The position numbers were made by a program, and so were the translations under genes. A stretch of DNA of 64,000 nucleotides from contig CANJKZ010000068.1 of NCBI GenBank assembly GCA_947471745.1, positions 2,089,001-2,153,000 on the forward strand, in the 5' to 3' direction. This stretch comes from Closterium sp. Naga37s-1. Lineage: Eukaryota; Streptophyta; Zygnematophyceae; Desmidiales; Closteriaceae. This document shows, one piece after another, positions 30,940 to 41,663 of this stretch (positions within the stretch are counted from its first letter, which is position 1; each line of letters starts with the position of its first letter). Below the pieces are notes generated by a model. That model saw only the letters and a program-made list of their open reading frames with translations. It did not search any database and had not been told where the DNA came from.

Positions 30940-33114
30940 TCAAGGGGTGAGCAAGTGAGGCAAGGTAGGCACAAGACCCAACTGAGTACAGAAGCGCTGA
31001 TGATCACAAGGCGGAAGTGCCTTGGTGAAGATATCAGCAGTGTTGGCCTCAGAGGCCACGTACGCAAGCCGTAGCTGACCACGCTGCTGTAGCTCATGAG
31101 CAAGGAAGTAGCGGAGAGCAATGTGCTTCGTTCTGTGCTCCAGTCTCTGCTCTCGACACAAGGCCAGCATGGCCTTGTTGTCTACGTACAGCACTGGAGG
31201 AGAACGAGGCGGCTCTCCGAGGTCAGTGAGCAGGTAGGTGAGCCAGCGAAGCTCCTGTGCAGCCATGGCCCCAGCGAAGATCTCAGCCTCACAACTGGAG
31301 CCGAGAACAGAAGACGAGCGGGTAGCCCGCCACGAAACAGAGCCGCAACCAAGGCTGAAGGTGTAACCCTGTGACGACCGCTGCGTAGCCTGGTCGTCAG
31401 CCCAAGAAGCGTCTGCGTGCCCAGTGAGGACCACTGGACTCTGCCCTCCAAGCACAAGCCCCATGCCCGACGTACTGCACAAGTAGCGCAACACCCTCTT
31501 CGCTGCAGCCATGTGCTCCGGTCTGTGTCTCCCAGGAGCAACATAGCGTGCAAGAATGCTAAGAGGGTATGCAAGGTCAGGTCGTGTGCAGGTCATCAGG
31601 TACATGAGGCAGCCAACAAGCTCTGGGTACGGGCCACTCGACTCTACGGACTCATCCGAAGGCAGAGCTGAGAGCGAGTGGAGAGTAGGCAGAGGAGTGG
31701 CCTGAGGCGAGGAGTACGTGAAGCCGAAGCGCTGAAGGACCTGCTGCACCATGTGTGACTGAGTCAGGGTAATGGTGCAGCGTGCTCTGTCCCGGGTGAT
31801 CTGCAAGCCAAGGTAGCTGCGCAGTTCACCCAGGTCTGTGCACGTGTGTCTCTTCTGCAGCTCAGACTTCACGTGGGCGAGTCCAGCAGTGTCAGCTGTG
31901 GCGAAGACCAAGTCGTCGACGTACACGAGGATGTAGAACGGCGGCAAAGAAGTGTCGGTGCGCAGAAACAGCGACGGGTCGGCAGTAGAGGGAGCAAACC
32001 CAAGAGCCGCAAGCGTAGTCCTCAGTGTGTCGTGCCACTCACGCGGTGCCTGGCGGAGACCGTAGACTGGCCGCCGGAGGCTCCACTGGGTGCCAGGAGG
32101 AAAGGACCCAGTGAAGCCAGGTGGGCGACGCAGCCAGATCTCCTCGTGCAGGCTGCCCTGCAAGAAAGCAGTGCTGAAGTCAAGAGAGTGCAGCTCGTAG
32201 TCGCGGTGAGCAGCTATGTGCAGCAGTACCCGAAGAGTGGTCATCTTGGGGGTGGGAGAGAAGGTCTGAAAGTAGTCAACTCCCTGCCGCTGACTGAAGC
32301 CACGAGCCACGTAATGCGCCTTGAAGACAGGCGGAGAACCCGGCGGCCGCTTCACCCTGAAAATCCACATGCCACTGACGATGTTCGCCCCAGGCGGGGG
32401 AATCTCGTCAACGTAGGTGCCTGTGGACTTCCAGGAAGCCATCTCTGCGTCCATAGCTGCCTGCCACTGAGAGGAGTAGGGACCCTCTATCGCCTCCGCG
32501 TAAGAGCGCGGAGTCGGGATGTCAAGTGCATCCGGGTCTCCCTCAGGGGTAAGCAGTACGGACACGAGATGAGGTGAAGCAGCAGCCAGACACTGGAACT
32601 CCTCCTGCCTGTCCTCAAGGACGTCCGTGCCAAGGGCACACTCACCCCCGACGGACGGAGGACAGACAGACTCAGACTCAGCAACAAGACTAGCAGCGTA
32701 GTCTAGACGACAGCGAGCAGCAAAGTCGACGAGCTCAGCAACTAGGGCAGACGCAGCAGTGGACTCAAAGGAAGGGTCAGTGACAACAGTAGCAAGGAGA
32801 CGCGTGACAGTCGGACTGGCAGCACGAAGGGAGTCCGACTCCGGGTCAGGAAGAGCAGGAAGAGAGGACTCAGGAGGAGAAGGCAAAGGGGCATGCAGAG
32901 GAGCAGTGGACGGACGCAGAGACATCCGGTGCGTGCCAGGGACAGGAGGAGGACGCTGACGCGAACCACGACCACTAGTGCGAGCAGCACGGACAGGCGA
33001 CGCAGGGCGAGACGCAGGCTCACGACGCTCAGTAAGACCTCCAGTAGGACCAGTGTAGGGAGAAGGAGCGGGCAGTGGGGAGGCCGGCTGTAACTGTAAC
33101 TGTGACGGGACAGG
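30940..33114 (-). CDS. Element 7 reverse transcriptase-RNase H
   Basis: An open frame with Met at 32925 (661 codons); the same frame is open back to the TAG at 33115. It contains RSYAEAIEGPYSSQWQAAMDAE, MWIFRVKRPPGSPPVFKAHY, FSPTPKMTTLRVLLHIAA, LHSLDFSTAFLQGS (first Asp), VYGLRQAPREWHDTL, the catalytic box YVDDLVFATAD, and YLGLQITRDRA. RNase H has LTGHADASWADD, SSCEAEIFAGAMAAQELRWL, VDNKAMLALC, RTKHIALRYFLAHEL and ADIFTKALP. All catalytic residues appear intact. The enzyme copies element RNA to DNA inside the particle. Confidence 0.93.
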   Translation of the reverse strand, partial: PVPSQLQLQPASPLPAPSPYTGPTGGLTERREPASRPASPVRAARTSGRGSRQRPPPVPGTHRMSLRPSTAPLHAPLPSPPESSLPALPDPESDSLRAASPTVTRLLATVVTDPSFESTAASALVAELVDFAARCRLDYAASLVAESESVCPPSVGGECALGTDVLEDRQEEFQCLAAASPHLVSVLLTPEGDPDALDIPTPRSYAEAIEGPYSSQWQAAMDAEMASWKSTGTYVDEIPPPGANIVSGMWIFRVKRPPGSPPVFKAHYVARGFSQRQGVDYFQTFSPTPKMTTLRVLLHIAAHRDYELHSLDFSTAFLQGSLHEEIWLRRPPGFTGSFPPGTQWSLRRPVYGLRQAPREWHDTLRTTLAALGFAPSTADPSLFLRTDTSLPPFYILVYVDDLVFATADTAGLAHVKSELQKRHTCTDLGELRSYLGLQITRDRARCTITLTQSHMVQQVLQRFGFTYSSPQATPLPTLHSLSALPSDESVESSGPYPELVGCLMYLMTCTRPDLAYPLSILARYVAPGRHRPEHMAAAKRVLRYLCSTSGMGLVLGGQSPVVLTGHADASWADDQATQRSSQGYTFSLGCGSVSWRATRSSSVLGSSCEAEIFAGAMAAQELRWLTYLLTDLGEPPRSPPVLYVDNKAMLALCREQRLEHRTKHIALRYFLAHELQQRGQLRLAYVASEANTADIFTKALPPCDHQRFCTQLGLVPTLPHLLTP

Positions 33115-34254
33115 CTATGGACACTCTAAGGGAGGAGGAGGACCAGTAGAAGGCGGGAGACCAAGAACCTGCTGAAGGAGCGGAACGAAGTACGGCCGAG
33201 GCCGCGCGGCGACTCCAGACACAGCAGGGACAGCACCAGTACCCCCAGCGGCAGCACCAGCGCCAGCAGCACCTCCAGCTCCAGTACCTCCAGCAGCACC
33301 AGTAGCACCACCAGTAGGACCGCCTCCAGGACCGACAGCAGTAGCCTCAGCGCCAACACCCTCAGCAGCTCCAGCTCCAGTCGTACCCGCAGGCCCAGCA
33401 GCTCCAGTACTCCCAGTACGAGCACCTCCGGGACCCGCGGCACCAGCACCGTCAGCCGAAGAACCTCCAGCTCCAGCAGCACGCCTCCAGCGCCGAGCAA
33501 ACCACTCGCGCAGCTCCTGTGGAGAGAGTGGCTCCCGCCGAGACGAAGCACCCGGAGAACCTCCAGGCTCAGCACCGCCAGACGCCACACGAGCAGGCCC
33601 AGCTCCCTCAGGCTCCGCACCCCCAGGCTCAGCACCTCCAGGCGTAGCACCCCCAGGCTCAGCACCCCCAGGCTCAGCACCCCCAGTAGTAGCACCCCCA
33701 GGCTCAGCACCCCCAGGCTCAGGACCCCCAGTAGTAGCACCCTCAGGCTCAGCACCCCCAGGCGTAGCACCCACACGCTCAGCACCCCCAGAGACAGCAC
33801 CCCCAGAGTCAGCACCCCCAGGCTCAGCACCCTCAGCAGCACCAGAGTCACCAGTAACCTCGACAGGCTCGACTGCGTCTACCTGGGACACACCTGAAGG
33901 GGCAGGACCCTGAGGGGGGAGGGGGTCTACCGGGGGGGGACCTGGCACAAGGAAGAGCGGTGGCGAGGGGAGGGACGGAGTGCGGTAGGGGAAGAGGCGG
34001 TAGTAGGGGACCGACTCGTCAAACGTGACGTCCTGGGAGGACAGAACACGGCGAGAGGTGGGGTGGTAGAACTGCCACCCTGGCGCGTCAGGGGGGAAGC
34101 CAAGGAAGACGCAAGGAGCAGCACGAGGGGACAGCTTGTCCGCAGACAAGTCGCGGACAAACGCCCGAGATCCCCAGACACGGAACGCAGACGCATCGCC
34201 AACCTTCCCCGTCCACAGCAAAGCTGGGGAGGTCTCCGAACCGCAAACGGCCAC
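33115..34254 (-). pseudogene. Element 7 integrase C-terminus and Gly/Pro linker
   Basis: This frame carries FRVWGSRAFVRDLSADKLSP, FLGFPPDAPGWQFYHPTSRRVLSSQDVTFDES (integrase C-terminal region), then repeats such as GGAEPGGAEPEGATTGG. It has one copy of RREPLSPQELREWFARR and ends at TAG. It is out of frame with the upstream 978-codon frame. Compared with element 6, a stretch encoding about 14 residues (AAHQLNLWPRVSLP) is missing at the junction near 34255, which explains the shift. Confidence 0.85.
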
Positions 34255-35802
34255 AGAAAATGGGGGGCAGCCGCATGCATCATGGACGTACGGAAGACGT
34301 CCATGACCATGCCAATGCGGCGCTCAGCAATCCCATTTTGCTGTGGAGAGTCCGGAAGCGTGAAGGTCTGGCGGATGCCTCGTGCACGACAGTAGGCTCG
34401 CAGAAGGCCAGAGGAGAACTCTCCACCTCTGTCAGAGTGCAGACGCAGAACAGGAAAGTCCGAGCCGAAGCTCTGCCTGAGCTGGAGACGAGCTGCGCGG
34501 ATCCAGTCGATCAACACCTCAGTGACATCACCCTTGCTGCGCAAGGGGAAGACTGTGGTGTAACGCGAGTAGTCGTCAACCACCAGCAGGAAGTAGCGCT
34601 CGTGACCCTGTCCACGGACGCGGGCCGGGCCCCACACGTCCATGTGAAGCGTCTGCAGCGGGGCCTCTGTCGGAGGAAACTGGGAGGAGTGAGGGGCAGC
34701 TCGCTGCCGCCCCTCGACATAGGGGACGCAGGTAGGGCCAGGCCCCGGAGGAAGGGGAGGGAGGGACCGGGGAAGACCAGAGACAAGGACACGGGAGGCC
34801 ATGCCTCGGAGACGAAGCAGGGAGGGGTGACCAAGGCGGTGGTGCCAGAGGAGAGTCTCGTGAGACAGAAGGCGACACGAACAGGGGGCAGACTCAGGAC
34901 CAGACCTGGACGCTGCAGCAAACACCTGACCCGACGCAGCTACCTGACCAGACGCAGTGACTGGAGGAGACGCAGTGGTCAGTGTGTACAGGCTCGACCC
35001 CGGCCGACGTGTAAACGTGGCCAGGTGTCGGCCTGTCCGAGCGTCCGTGGAGTGGGTCACCCGCTGACTCGCAGGAGTGAACTGGTGAACCCCCGCATCC
35101 TGTAGGTCAGCACCACTCACCAAGTTCGTAGAGAACGAGGGGAGGTAAAGACCAGACAGGGTGCCAGAGGGGGCCGCCGGACACGGGAGGACAGTGGAGA
35201 AGTGAGCAAGGACAGGACCCCCAAAGGGGTCTGCCAGAGAGACTGCAACTGGCCGGCCAAGCGGCGTGAGTCTGGTGCGGTCTCGAAAGAAGGAGCGAGA
35301 AGCCCCCGAGTCAAGGGTGAAGGTGTGGGAGGCCGAAGCCGACGCAGAACCTGAGAGAGCAGACTCACCAGCACCTGAGGGAGCAGACGCACGAGCACCT
35401 AGAGCAGCAGCCTCGCTAGCACCTAGAGCAGCAGCCTCACCAGTACCTAGAGCAGCAGACTCAATGCCCGGGTCGGGCGGAAAACACCGGTAACAGTCAC
35501 CCTCATCACTAATAGTCACAGTATACATGGCAGCAAGAATAGCATCAAAGTCAAGGTCAAAGACAGCTACACCCGCCCTAGACAGCTCACCCCAGCGGGG
35601 GATCTCAGTGGCCTCAGGGAACTGGTGACGCCAAGCGTCCGTCAGGCGGCCAAAGCAGCGCTGGGTGGAGTGCGCACCCCAGCACTGCTCACCCGCGCGG
35701 TCTCCGGTGCGTAGGACGTAGGTGCACAGACCAGTACCCCCACCCCGCTGGCGTGCAGCGTACCACTCACGGAGCTGCGGAGGGGGGGGGATGTCACGAG
35801 TG

Positions 35803-35837
<35 letters not shown>

Positions 35838-36863
35838 CTGACCACCACCGGAGCCGACCCTCTGCGCAGCGCCACCCCGACCAGCTCCACCTCCTCCGCC
35901 GCCGCCTCCTCCACCGCCGCCACCTCCGCTCCCACCGCCACCGCCGCCGCCGCCTCCGCCTCCACTGCCGCCACCGACACCTCCACCTCCGCCACCACCC
36001 CCACCGCCACCCCCACCCCCTCCACCGCCTCCACCGCCGCCTCCACCGCCCTCGCTAGCTCCTCCAGTGCCCCTGCCCCCCTTGCCCTTGCCAGGGCGGC
36101 GTCTCCCGCTAGGGGTAGACGCCGCACAGACCGACTCAAGCCCAACGAGGTCGGCCGCAGCAGCAGAGGCAACAGAGGGCAAAAGGGGGGAGGGGGAACA
36201 CCCCTCAAAGATGGGGGTGCGAGGGTCACCACGAGAGGCTCCTACAGCTACTATGCTCTTTTCTGCTGCTAGGAGGGCCTTCTCGAGGAGGTCAACGGTG
36301 AGAGTGGTGGGGCAAACTGAGAGGAAGTGGTCCCTGACTACGCGAAGGGAGTCAGGGAGCCGGGTGACTATGTAGTAGAGGGTGATGTACATGGGGGGGG
36401 GGTTCTTGGCGCAGAACTCAGCAGGAAGCGCAGCGCGGTAGCGAGTGTCACTAGTGCGGAGGTGCGTAATGAGGTCAGCGACTGTGGGAAAGGCAGCAAG
36501 GTCAGGGAAGAGGTACGGTAGCATGAGGCGGCTCAGTGCAGCAGTGGCAGGGGAGGAGTAGCGCGCAACTACAGCGTCGTACAAGGTCTGAGCACTCTTG
36601 TACTGGCTAAAGTGCGCACGCTCAGATGTAGGCAGGTGGCGACGCACAGCAAGACGTGCAGCAGCATCGCGAGTGGCCCACTGTGAGTGAACAGTGGCGT
36701 CGGCATCAGCAGCAGGGGCAGGAGAGGCACCAGAGGTGAGGTCAAAGAGGGAGAGACCGTCTGCCCTATCGCACTGTAGGAAAAGCTGCAGGTCATCTAC
36801 CCAGACGTCAAAGTCAATGGCCCGACCCTCAGCGTCAAAAGCGAGGACACTAGGGGTAGCCAT
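33927..36863 (-). CDS. Element 7 gag-protease-integrase polyprotein
   Basis: A 978-codon frame starting MATPSVLAFDAEGRAIDFDVW. Gag (residues 1-220): LYDAVVARYSSPATAALSRLMLPYLFP and LRTSDTRYRAALPAEFC. A run of about 50 Gly and a Gln run follow, then a Cys-rich stretch (CTYVLRTGDRAGEQCWGAHSTQRC). The protease active site is TFTLDSGASRSFF. Pre-integrase is LLWHHRLGHPSL. The integrase core has LHMDVWGPARV, LRLHSDRGGEFSSG and SPQQNGIAERRIG, so Asp, Asp and Glu are all kept. The last about 100 codons, after FLWPFAV, are out of frame because of the deletion. No classic CCHC knuckle is seen. Confidence 0.93.
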
Positions 36864-37880
36864 GACAGCAGTAGACTAGCAGCGCGAACAGTAGGGTAAG
36901 GGCAGTGCAGTGACAGAGGCGCTGCTCTTACCAGACAGGGCGGCTCGGGTGGCTCGGCGGCTCAGCGGCTCGGCAACTCGGCGGCTCGGGCGGCTCGGGC
37001 GGCTCGGCGGTACGGCGGCTCGGCAGCAACAGCGGCTCGGCGACTCGGCGGCTCGGGCGGCTCGGGCGGCTCGGCGGTACGGCGGCTCGGCAGCACGGGC
37101 GGCTCAGGTGGCGCGGCGGCTCGGGCGGCTCGGGTGGATCGGGCAGCTCGGTAGCAGCTCGGCGGCGCCGGCGGCTAGGTGGTGACGGCGGGGCCGCGCG
37201 GGGAGCGGCGGCGGGGCCGGGTGGAGCGGCGCCGGTAGGGCCGAGGCGCACCGGCGGGTGCAGTCAGCGGCGGCAGCAGCTGCGGCCCCGAGGGAGGTGG
37301 TGGCGGCTGCTGCTGGCGACGGCGGCGGCCGCTGCTGTAGGGACTGCGGCGGCTGCTGCGGCAGGGGCGGCGACGGCGGGCCGGAGGGGGCGGCGACAGG
37401 GCCGCGAGAGGCCGCGAAGGGCGGCGAAGGGGCCGTGAAGGGCGGCGCGAGGGGCCGCGGAGGGCGGCGACGGGCCGTGATAGGGCGGCGCGAGGGGCCG
37501 CGGAGGGCGGCGACGGGCCGTAGGGGGCCGTGAGGGGCCGTGGGAGGGGCCGTAAGGGGCGTATGGGGCCGCGCGAGGGGCCGTAAGGGACGGCGCGAGG
37601 GGCCGTAAGGGGTCGCTAAGGGCGGCGCGAGGGGCCGACGGGCGGCGCGAGGGGCCGTAAGGGGCCGCAAGGGCGGCGCGAGGGGCCGTAAGGGTGGCAC
37701 GAGGGGCCGTAAGGGCGGCGCAAGGGGCCGTGAGAGGGGCCGCTAAGGGCGACGCGAAGGGGCCGTGAGAGGGCGCGACGGTAGGGAGGGCACACAGGGC
37801 GCGGCTCGGGCAGGAGCGAAGCGCGCTCCGGGCAGGAAAAAAAAAATTCGTGGTGGGCCCTAGTAAGTGTTCCCACTAGG
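36864..37880 (-). repeat. GC-rich repetitive 5' leader of element 7
   Basis: About 1 kb between the primer site and gag start. On the plus strand 36940-37160 is an array of GGCGGCTCGG-type units (about 10 bp), and 37430-37770 an array around AGGGGCCGTAAGGG and GGGCGGCGCGAG. Open frames here are Pro/Arg-rich artefacts. I see no gene. The leader normally holds the packaging and translation signals, so strong GC secondary structure here is notable. Confidence 0.8.
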
Positions 37881-37897
37881 GAACCTGCTCGATACCA
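37881..37897 (-). promoter_or_regulatory. Primer binding site of element 7
   Basis: Immediately inside the 5' LTR the element sense reads TGGTATCGAGCAGGTTC. It resembles the complement of the 3' end of initiator methionine tRNA (TGGTATCAGAGC) with small changes. It starts reverse transcription. Confidence 0.75.
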
Positions 37898-38021
37898 TGA
37901 GAAGAAACGAGGAATGGAATGACTAAAGGAAAGTTGGGTACAAAAGCAAACCCTAGAAAACTGTACCCCATATGTGCTACCCCACTATAGCCTACAGTAG
38001 CTATGTCATATAAATCTGACA
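37898..38021 (-). repeat. 5' LTR of element 7 (124 bp)
   Basis: It is the pair of 30609-30732, with two substitutions (A/G and T/C). GCCCC follows as the target duplication. On the minus strand an AT-rich start (GATTTATATGACATAG) may hold promoter signals, but no clean TATA box is claimed. Confidence 0.95.
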
Positions 38022-39631
38022 GCCCCTGAGGGAGACCCGGATGCACCAGACATCCCGACCCCGCGCTCTTACGCTGAGGCGATCGCGGGTGAGTACTCCT
38101 CTCAGTGGCAGACAGCCATGGATGGAGAGATGGCATCCTGGAAGTCCACAGGCACTTACGTCGACATAGTTCCCCCTCCTGGGGCGAACATAGTCGATGG
38201 CATGTGGATTTTCAGGGTGAAGCGGCCGCCGGGTTCTCCGCCTGTCTTCAAGGCTCGTTACGTTGCACGAGGTTTAAGTCAGCAACATGGAGTTGACTTC
38301 TTCCATACCTTCTCCCCTTCCCCGAAGATGACCACTCTTCGAGTGCTGCTGCACGTTGCCGCTCAGAGTGACTACAAGCTTCACTCTCTTGACTTCAGCA
38401 CAGCTTTCTTACAGGGCAGCCTGCACGAGGAGATCTGGATGCGCCGTCCACCTGGCTTCACTAGGTCGTTTCCTGCGGGTACCCAGTGGAGCCTCCGACG
38501 GCCAGTCTACGGTCTCCGCCAGGCGCCTCGTGAGTGGCACGACACACTGAGGACGACACTTGCGGCACTTGGGTTTGCTCCTTCGACTGCATACCCGTCG
38601 CTGTATCTCCGCACCGACACTTCGCTGCCGCCATTCTACACCCTTGTGTACGTTGTCGACTTGGTTTTTGCCACTGCTGACACTGAGGCACTCGCCCTTG
38701 TGAAGTCAGAGCTGCAGAAGAGACACACGTGCACAGACCTGGGTGAGTTGCGCAGCGATCTTGGCTTGCAGATCACGCGGGACAGAGCACAGCGCACCAT
38801 CACCCTGACCCAGTCACACATGGTGCAGCAGGTCCTTCAGCACTTCGGCTTCACTTGGTCCTCGCCACGGTCCACTCCTCTGGCTACCGGTCACTCGCTC
38901 TCAGCTCCACCTTTGGAGGAGTCCGTAGAGCCGAGTGGCCCGTATCCAGAGCTAGTGGGCTGCCTCATGTACCTGATGACATGCACTCGTCCTGACCTTG
39001 CATACCCTCTTGGCCTTCTGGCACGCTACCTGGCTCCTGGTAGACATCGAAAGGTGCACTGGGATGCTGCAAAGAAGGTACTGCGTTACTTGTGCAGTAT
39101 GTCTGGCATGGGGTTCGTGCTTGGAGGGCGGGGTCCAATTGTCCTCACTGGACACTTAGACGCTTCTTGAGTTGACGACCTGGCTACGCAGCGGTCGTCT
39201 CAAGGTTACACGTTCAGCCTTGTCTCCGGCTAAGTTTCTTGGCGGTCTACTCGCTCGTCTTCTGTTCTCAGCTCCAGTTGTGAGGCTGGAATCTACGCGG
39301 GAGCCATGGCTGCACAGGAGTTATGCTGGCTCACCTACCTGCTGACCGACTTGGGAGAGCGGCCTCGTTCTCCTCCAGTTCTGTACGTAGACAACAAGGC
39401 TACAATTGCCTTGTGTCAGGAGCACAGACGGAGCACATAACGAAGCACATCGCTCTGCGTTACTTCCTTGCTCGAGAGTTGCAGCAGCGTGGTCAGCTTC
39501 GTCTTGCTTACGTAGCCACTCGGGCCAACACTGCTGATACATTCACCAAGGCACTTCCACTTGGTCATCATCAGTGCTTCTGTACTGTTTTAGGCCTTGT
39601 GCCTACTTTGCCTCACTTGCTCACTTCGTGA
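38022..39631 (+). pseudogene. Element 6 reverse transcriptase-RNase H
   Basis: The frame 38118-39170 gives RT collinear with element 7: MWIFRVKRPPGSPPVFKARY, LHSLDFSTAFLQGS, VYGLRQAPREWHDTL. The catalytic box is YVVDLVFAT: the first Asp of YVDD is Val (codon 38655-38657), which should abolish polymerase activity. A TGA at about 39168 and further lesions interrupt RNase H. That part continues with SSSVLSSSCEAGI-like, VDNKA, TKHIALRYFLARELQQRGQL and ADTFTKALP, to the stop at 39631. Confidence 0.9.
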
Positions 39632-39860
39632 CTTTGCTTGTACTGTGATCTATATACTTGTACCTGCATGCTTACACCTACTAGGTTGTGATCACTGTAC
39701 TGCTTGTTCCCATATCTATAACTCTGCATGTGAACTGGCCTTGTGGCCACTTGCTTGTGCTCACAGTGTGTGGTGACTTCGTGATCCAACCTGAGCTTGC
39801 TTTGCTTTTCTTGACTGGTCTTGTGACCCCTTGTTCTCCCCCACTTTGCCTATGGGGGTA

Positions 39861-39992
39861 TGTCAAACTATAATGCTGCTTATGTTGTGTAGGCTGTAGT
39901 GGGGTAGCCTATATGGGGTACAACCCATTAGGGTTAGCACTTGTACTCAGTTTGATGTCAATCCAATCATTCCTGCCTGTTAGTTTCTGACA
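39861..39992 (+). repeat. 3' LTR of element 6 (132 bp)
   Basis: It runs TGTCAAACTATAATG to GTTTCTGACA with inverted TGTCA ends, directly after the purine tract TATGGGGGTA. It resembles the element 7 LTR (shared GTGGGGTAGC and TAGGGTT segments). The bases between the RNase H stop and this LTR (39632-39860) are the element's untranslated 3' region. Confidence 0.85.
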
Positions 39993-40253
39993 TCCCCCAC
40001 AGTACCCACAGTGGTTCTCCCTTCCTCGGTTCCAGAGGCACCTACGATATGGATGCAGGGCGAATGTTTGAGGCATGTCGCTGCCGCTTCAACACGCGTC
40101 GATCCGCCTATCGCTTCGGGCTCTACACGGAACCGTCCGCCTGTCGCTGCCGGATCTGCTCGCGTCGGCCCTTCTCTCTAAAAGGGGATCAAACTGGCGT
40201 ACCACCTGACAAAGATCCAGTGGGGTGCCAGTCAAGCAACGCACACGTCTGGT

Positions 40254-41343
40254 GTGGGGAACTCTTCCCCAAAGGCTCCACAGCATGAACTAAAATTGAA
40301 AGCGGTTGAAGTTACTTCTGAAACATCGCCACCGGACATTGGAGAGGACAAGTACCAGGAGGCGTTGTTCATGTGCAAGAAACAGTGGTCTGACGAATTT
40401 CCTTGGCTTGTTCTTCGTCGGACGAAAGCAGGATTTCCGTCCAAGAGGTGCATGGTCTGCATTGAGCATGCTGGCGTGGGAACGAACTTCGGCCGCACAG
40501 GTGAAGGGGCGACCGATGTGCAGACCCAAGCTATGCGGAAGCACCAGCGCACAAAGAAGCACCGTCAAGCTCTGCGCGGACAGAAGACGGTGGCGGCGGC
40601 GCTCAAGGCAAACCGCCGGATCGACGACACCGCGAAGGCGAGAGATATCAAGGAGCGCGTGATAGCGCTCCTTCAAACGGGGCTCTTCATTGCCAATCGG
40701 ACACGCCCATCGAGATTGTGGGTGGATCTCGCCCGACATCTCGCGCAGGGGGGCACTCCGTGCTTCCCAAAGAACGGATACGACGCATATTACACGACGC
40801 ATATCCCAAATAACAGGCCCTTCTCTGCGTGTGTGCGTGCACTTTCTCGCTCCTTGGGTGCATGAATCTCTTCCCCTTTGTGTATTTGACTATCTTCCCG
40901 GTTGCATTTCCTGTTTGGCAGGTGTCCAGAAGCGTGCGGAACGTGCGGAGCTGCGCACGTTCTTGCCGGTTCTCACCACTGGCCCCAAGGAGGAGCAGTC
41001 GTTCCATGCTGGTTTGAAAGCCATCCTGCAGACCAGCGACTGGCAGAGCAGCTACCCCAACCAAGTCCGTCTGTGGGCTGAGGTGGCTGTTCTGCCAATT
41101 AGCACAGTCCAGTGCGAACGTAGGTTTTCCCGCCAAAAAGTCATCAAGTCGTGGCGCCGGACGAGCCTCTGCAACGCCAAGCTCGGAGACCTGTTGGCGT
41201 TGAGACTGCTCGACTACGACATGGAGTGGGAGAAGGTGGTGGACATCTGGAGGAGCACCAAGAAAGGCGCCCCAGCAAGCGCAAGGAGCAAGCAGCGCCA
41301 GAGAGAGACCGGGCCAGATGTGAGGGCCCTCAAACCAATCTGA
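40254..41343 (+). CDS. hAT-transposase-derived gene lacking the catalytic core, two exons
   Basis: Exon 1 40254-40830 and exon 2 40922-41343 join in frame to 332 codons plus stop. The intron 40831-40921 has a weak donor (GTGTGC) and a good pyrimidine tract and acceptor (TTTGGCAG). Exon 1 has a BED/TTF-like zinc-binding pattern, C66-x2-C69 ... H97-x5-H103, in a Lys/Arg-rich setting. Exon 2 carries a hAT C-terminal dimerisation motif (WAEVAVLPISTVQCERRFS, then KLGDLLALRLLD). The central RNase H-like DDE region of hAT transposases (about 300-400 residues) is absent. It may be a domesticated DNA-binding/dimerising protein or a deleted transposon remnant. The start Met is the first in frame after an upstream stop. 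Confidence 0.65.
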
Positions 41344-41532
41344 GGGCCTGCACCGATGGTATCCGACAACTAGCAACCGCACATGATTGGAAGTAGAGAT
41401 GAGATTTCATCACGTGGTATTTTTTTCACCTGTGAGATTGCCTCGGTGGGATACATCATCTGATCTTGATAGGCCAGCTTCTATAATACCATATTTCATT
41501 TGATATGTACACCATCATGTACTACTCGATAA

Positions 41533-41612
41533 GAAGGAACATCACAAATGCACAGAATCCTGGAAACTAACCTATTGTAGAGGCATTCATGGAGCATCTG
41601 TGATGTTCCTTC
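41533..41612 (-). repeat. Conserved 3'-flank hairpin, copy 2
   Basis: Arms 41533-41551 and 41594-41612 are identical to those at 138-156 and 199-217, at the same distance from the gene stop codon. Confidence 0.7.
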
Positions 41613-41663
41613 TCGGATCACACAACCATCTCCCTGTGCATCCTTCTCCCGTTCTCCTCTCCA

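Larger units (their letters stand above)
30609..38021 (-). mobile_element. Complete Ty1/copia retroelement (element 7)
   Basis: It is bounded by 124-bp LTRs (30609-30732 and 37898-38021) differing at two positions, with a perfect 5-bp target duplication GCCCC (30604-30608 and 38022-38026). A primer site (TGGTATCGAGC in the element sense, iMet-like) and a purine tract next to the 3' LTR are present. The coding region is gag-protease-integrase (36863-33927), then linker (to 33115), then RT-RNase H (33114-30940). Two lesions are visible: a deletion with frameshift near 34255 and a TAG at 33115. It inserted in a relative of its own family. Confidence 0.95.
26504..39992 (+). mobile_element. Ty1/copia retroelement (element 6), 5'-truncated, split by element 7
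   Basis: The left part, 26504-30608, runs from the end of gag through protease, integrase and a hugely expanded Gly/Ala linker. The right part, 38022-39992, has RT, RNase H and a 3' LTR. Element 7 (30609-38021) interrupts it between the linker and RT, with GCCCC duplicated on both sides. Element 6 belongs to the same family as element 7. Its capsid region and 5' LTR are missing. Confidence 0.92.

Noticed and set aside
35753-36058. His/Arg-rich open frame (plus strand)
   Set aside because: Complement of the poly-Gly run in element 7 gag.
36910-37876. Arg/Ala-rich and Pro-rich open frames
   Set aside because: Low-complexity GC arrays in the element 7 leader, with no protein-like composition.
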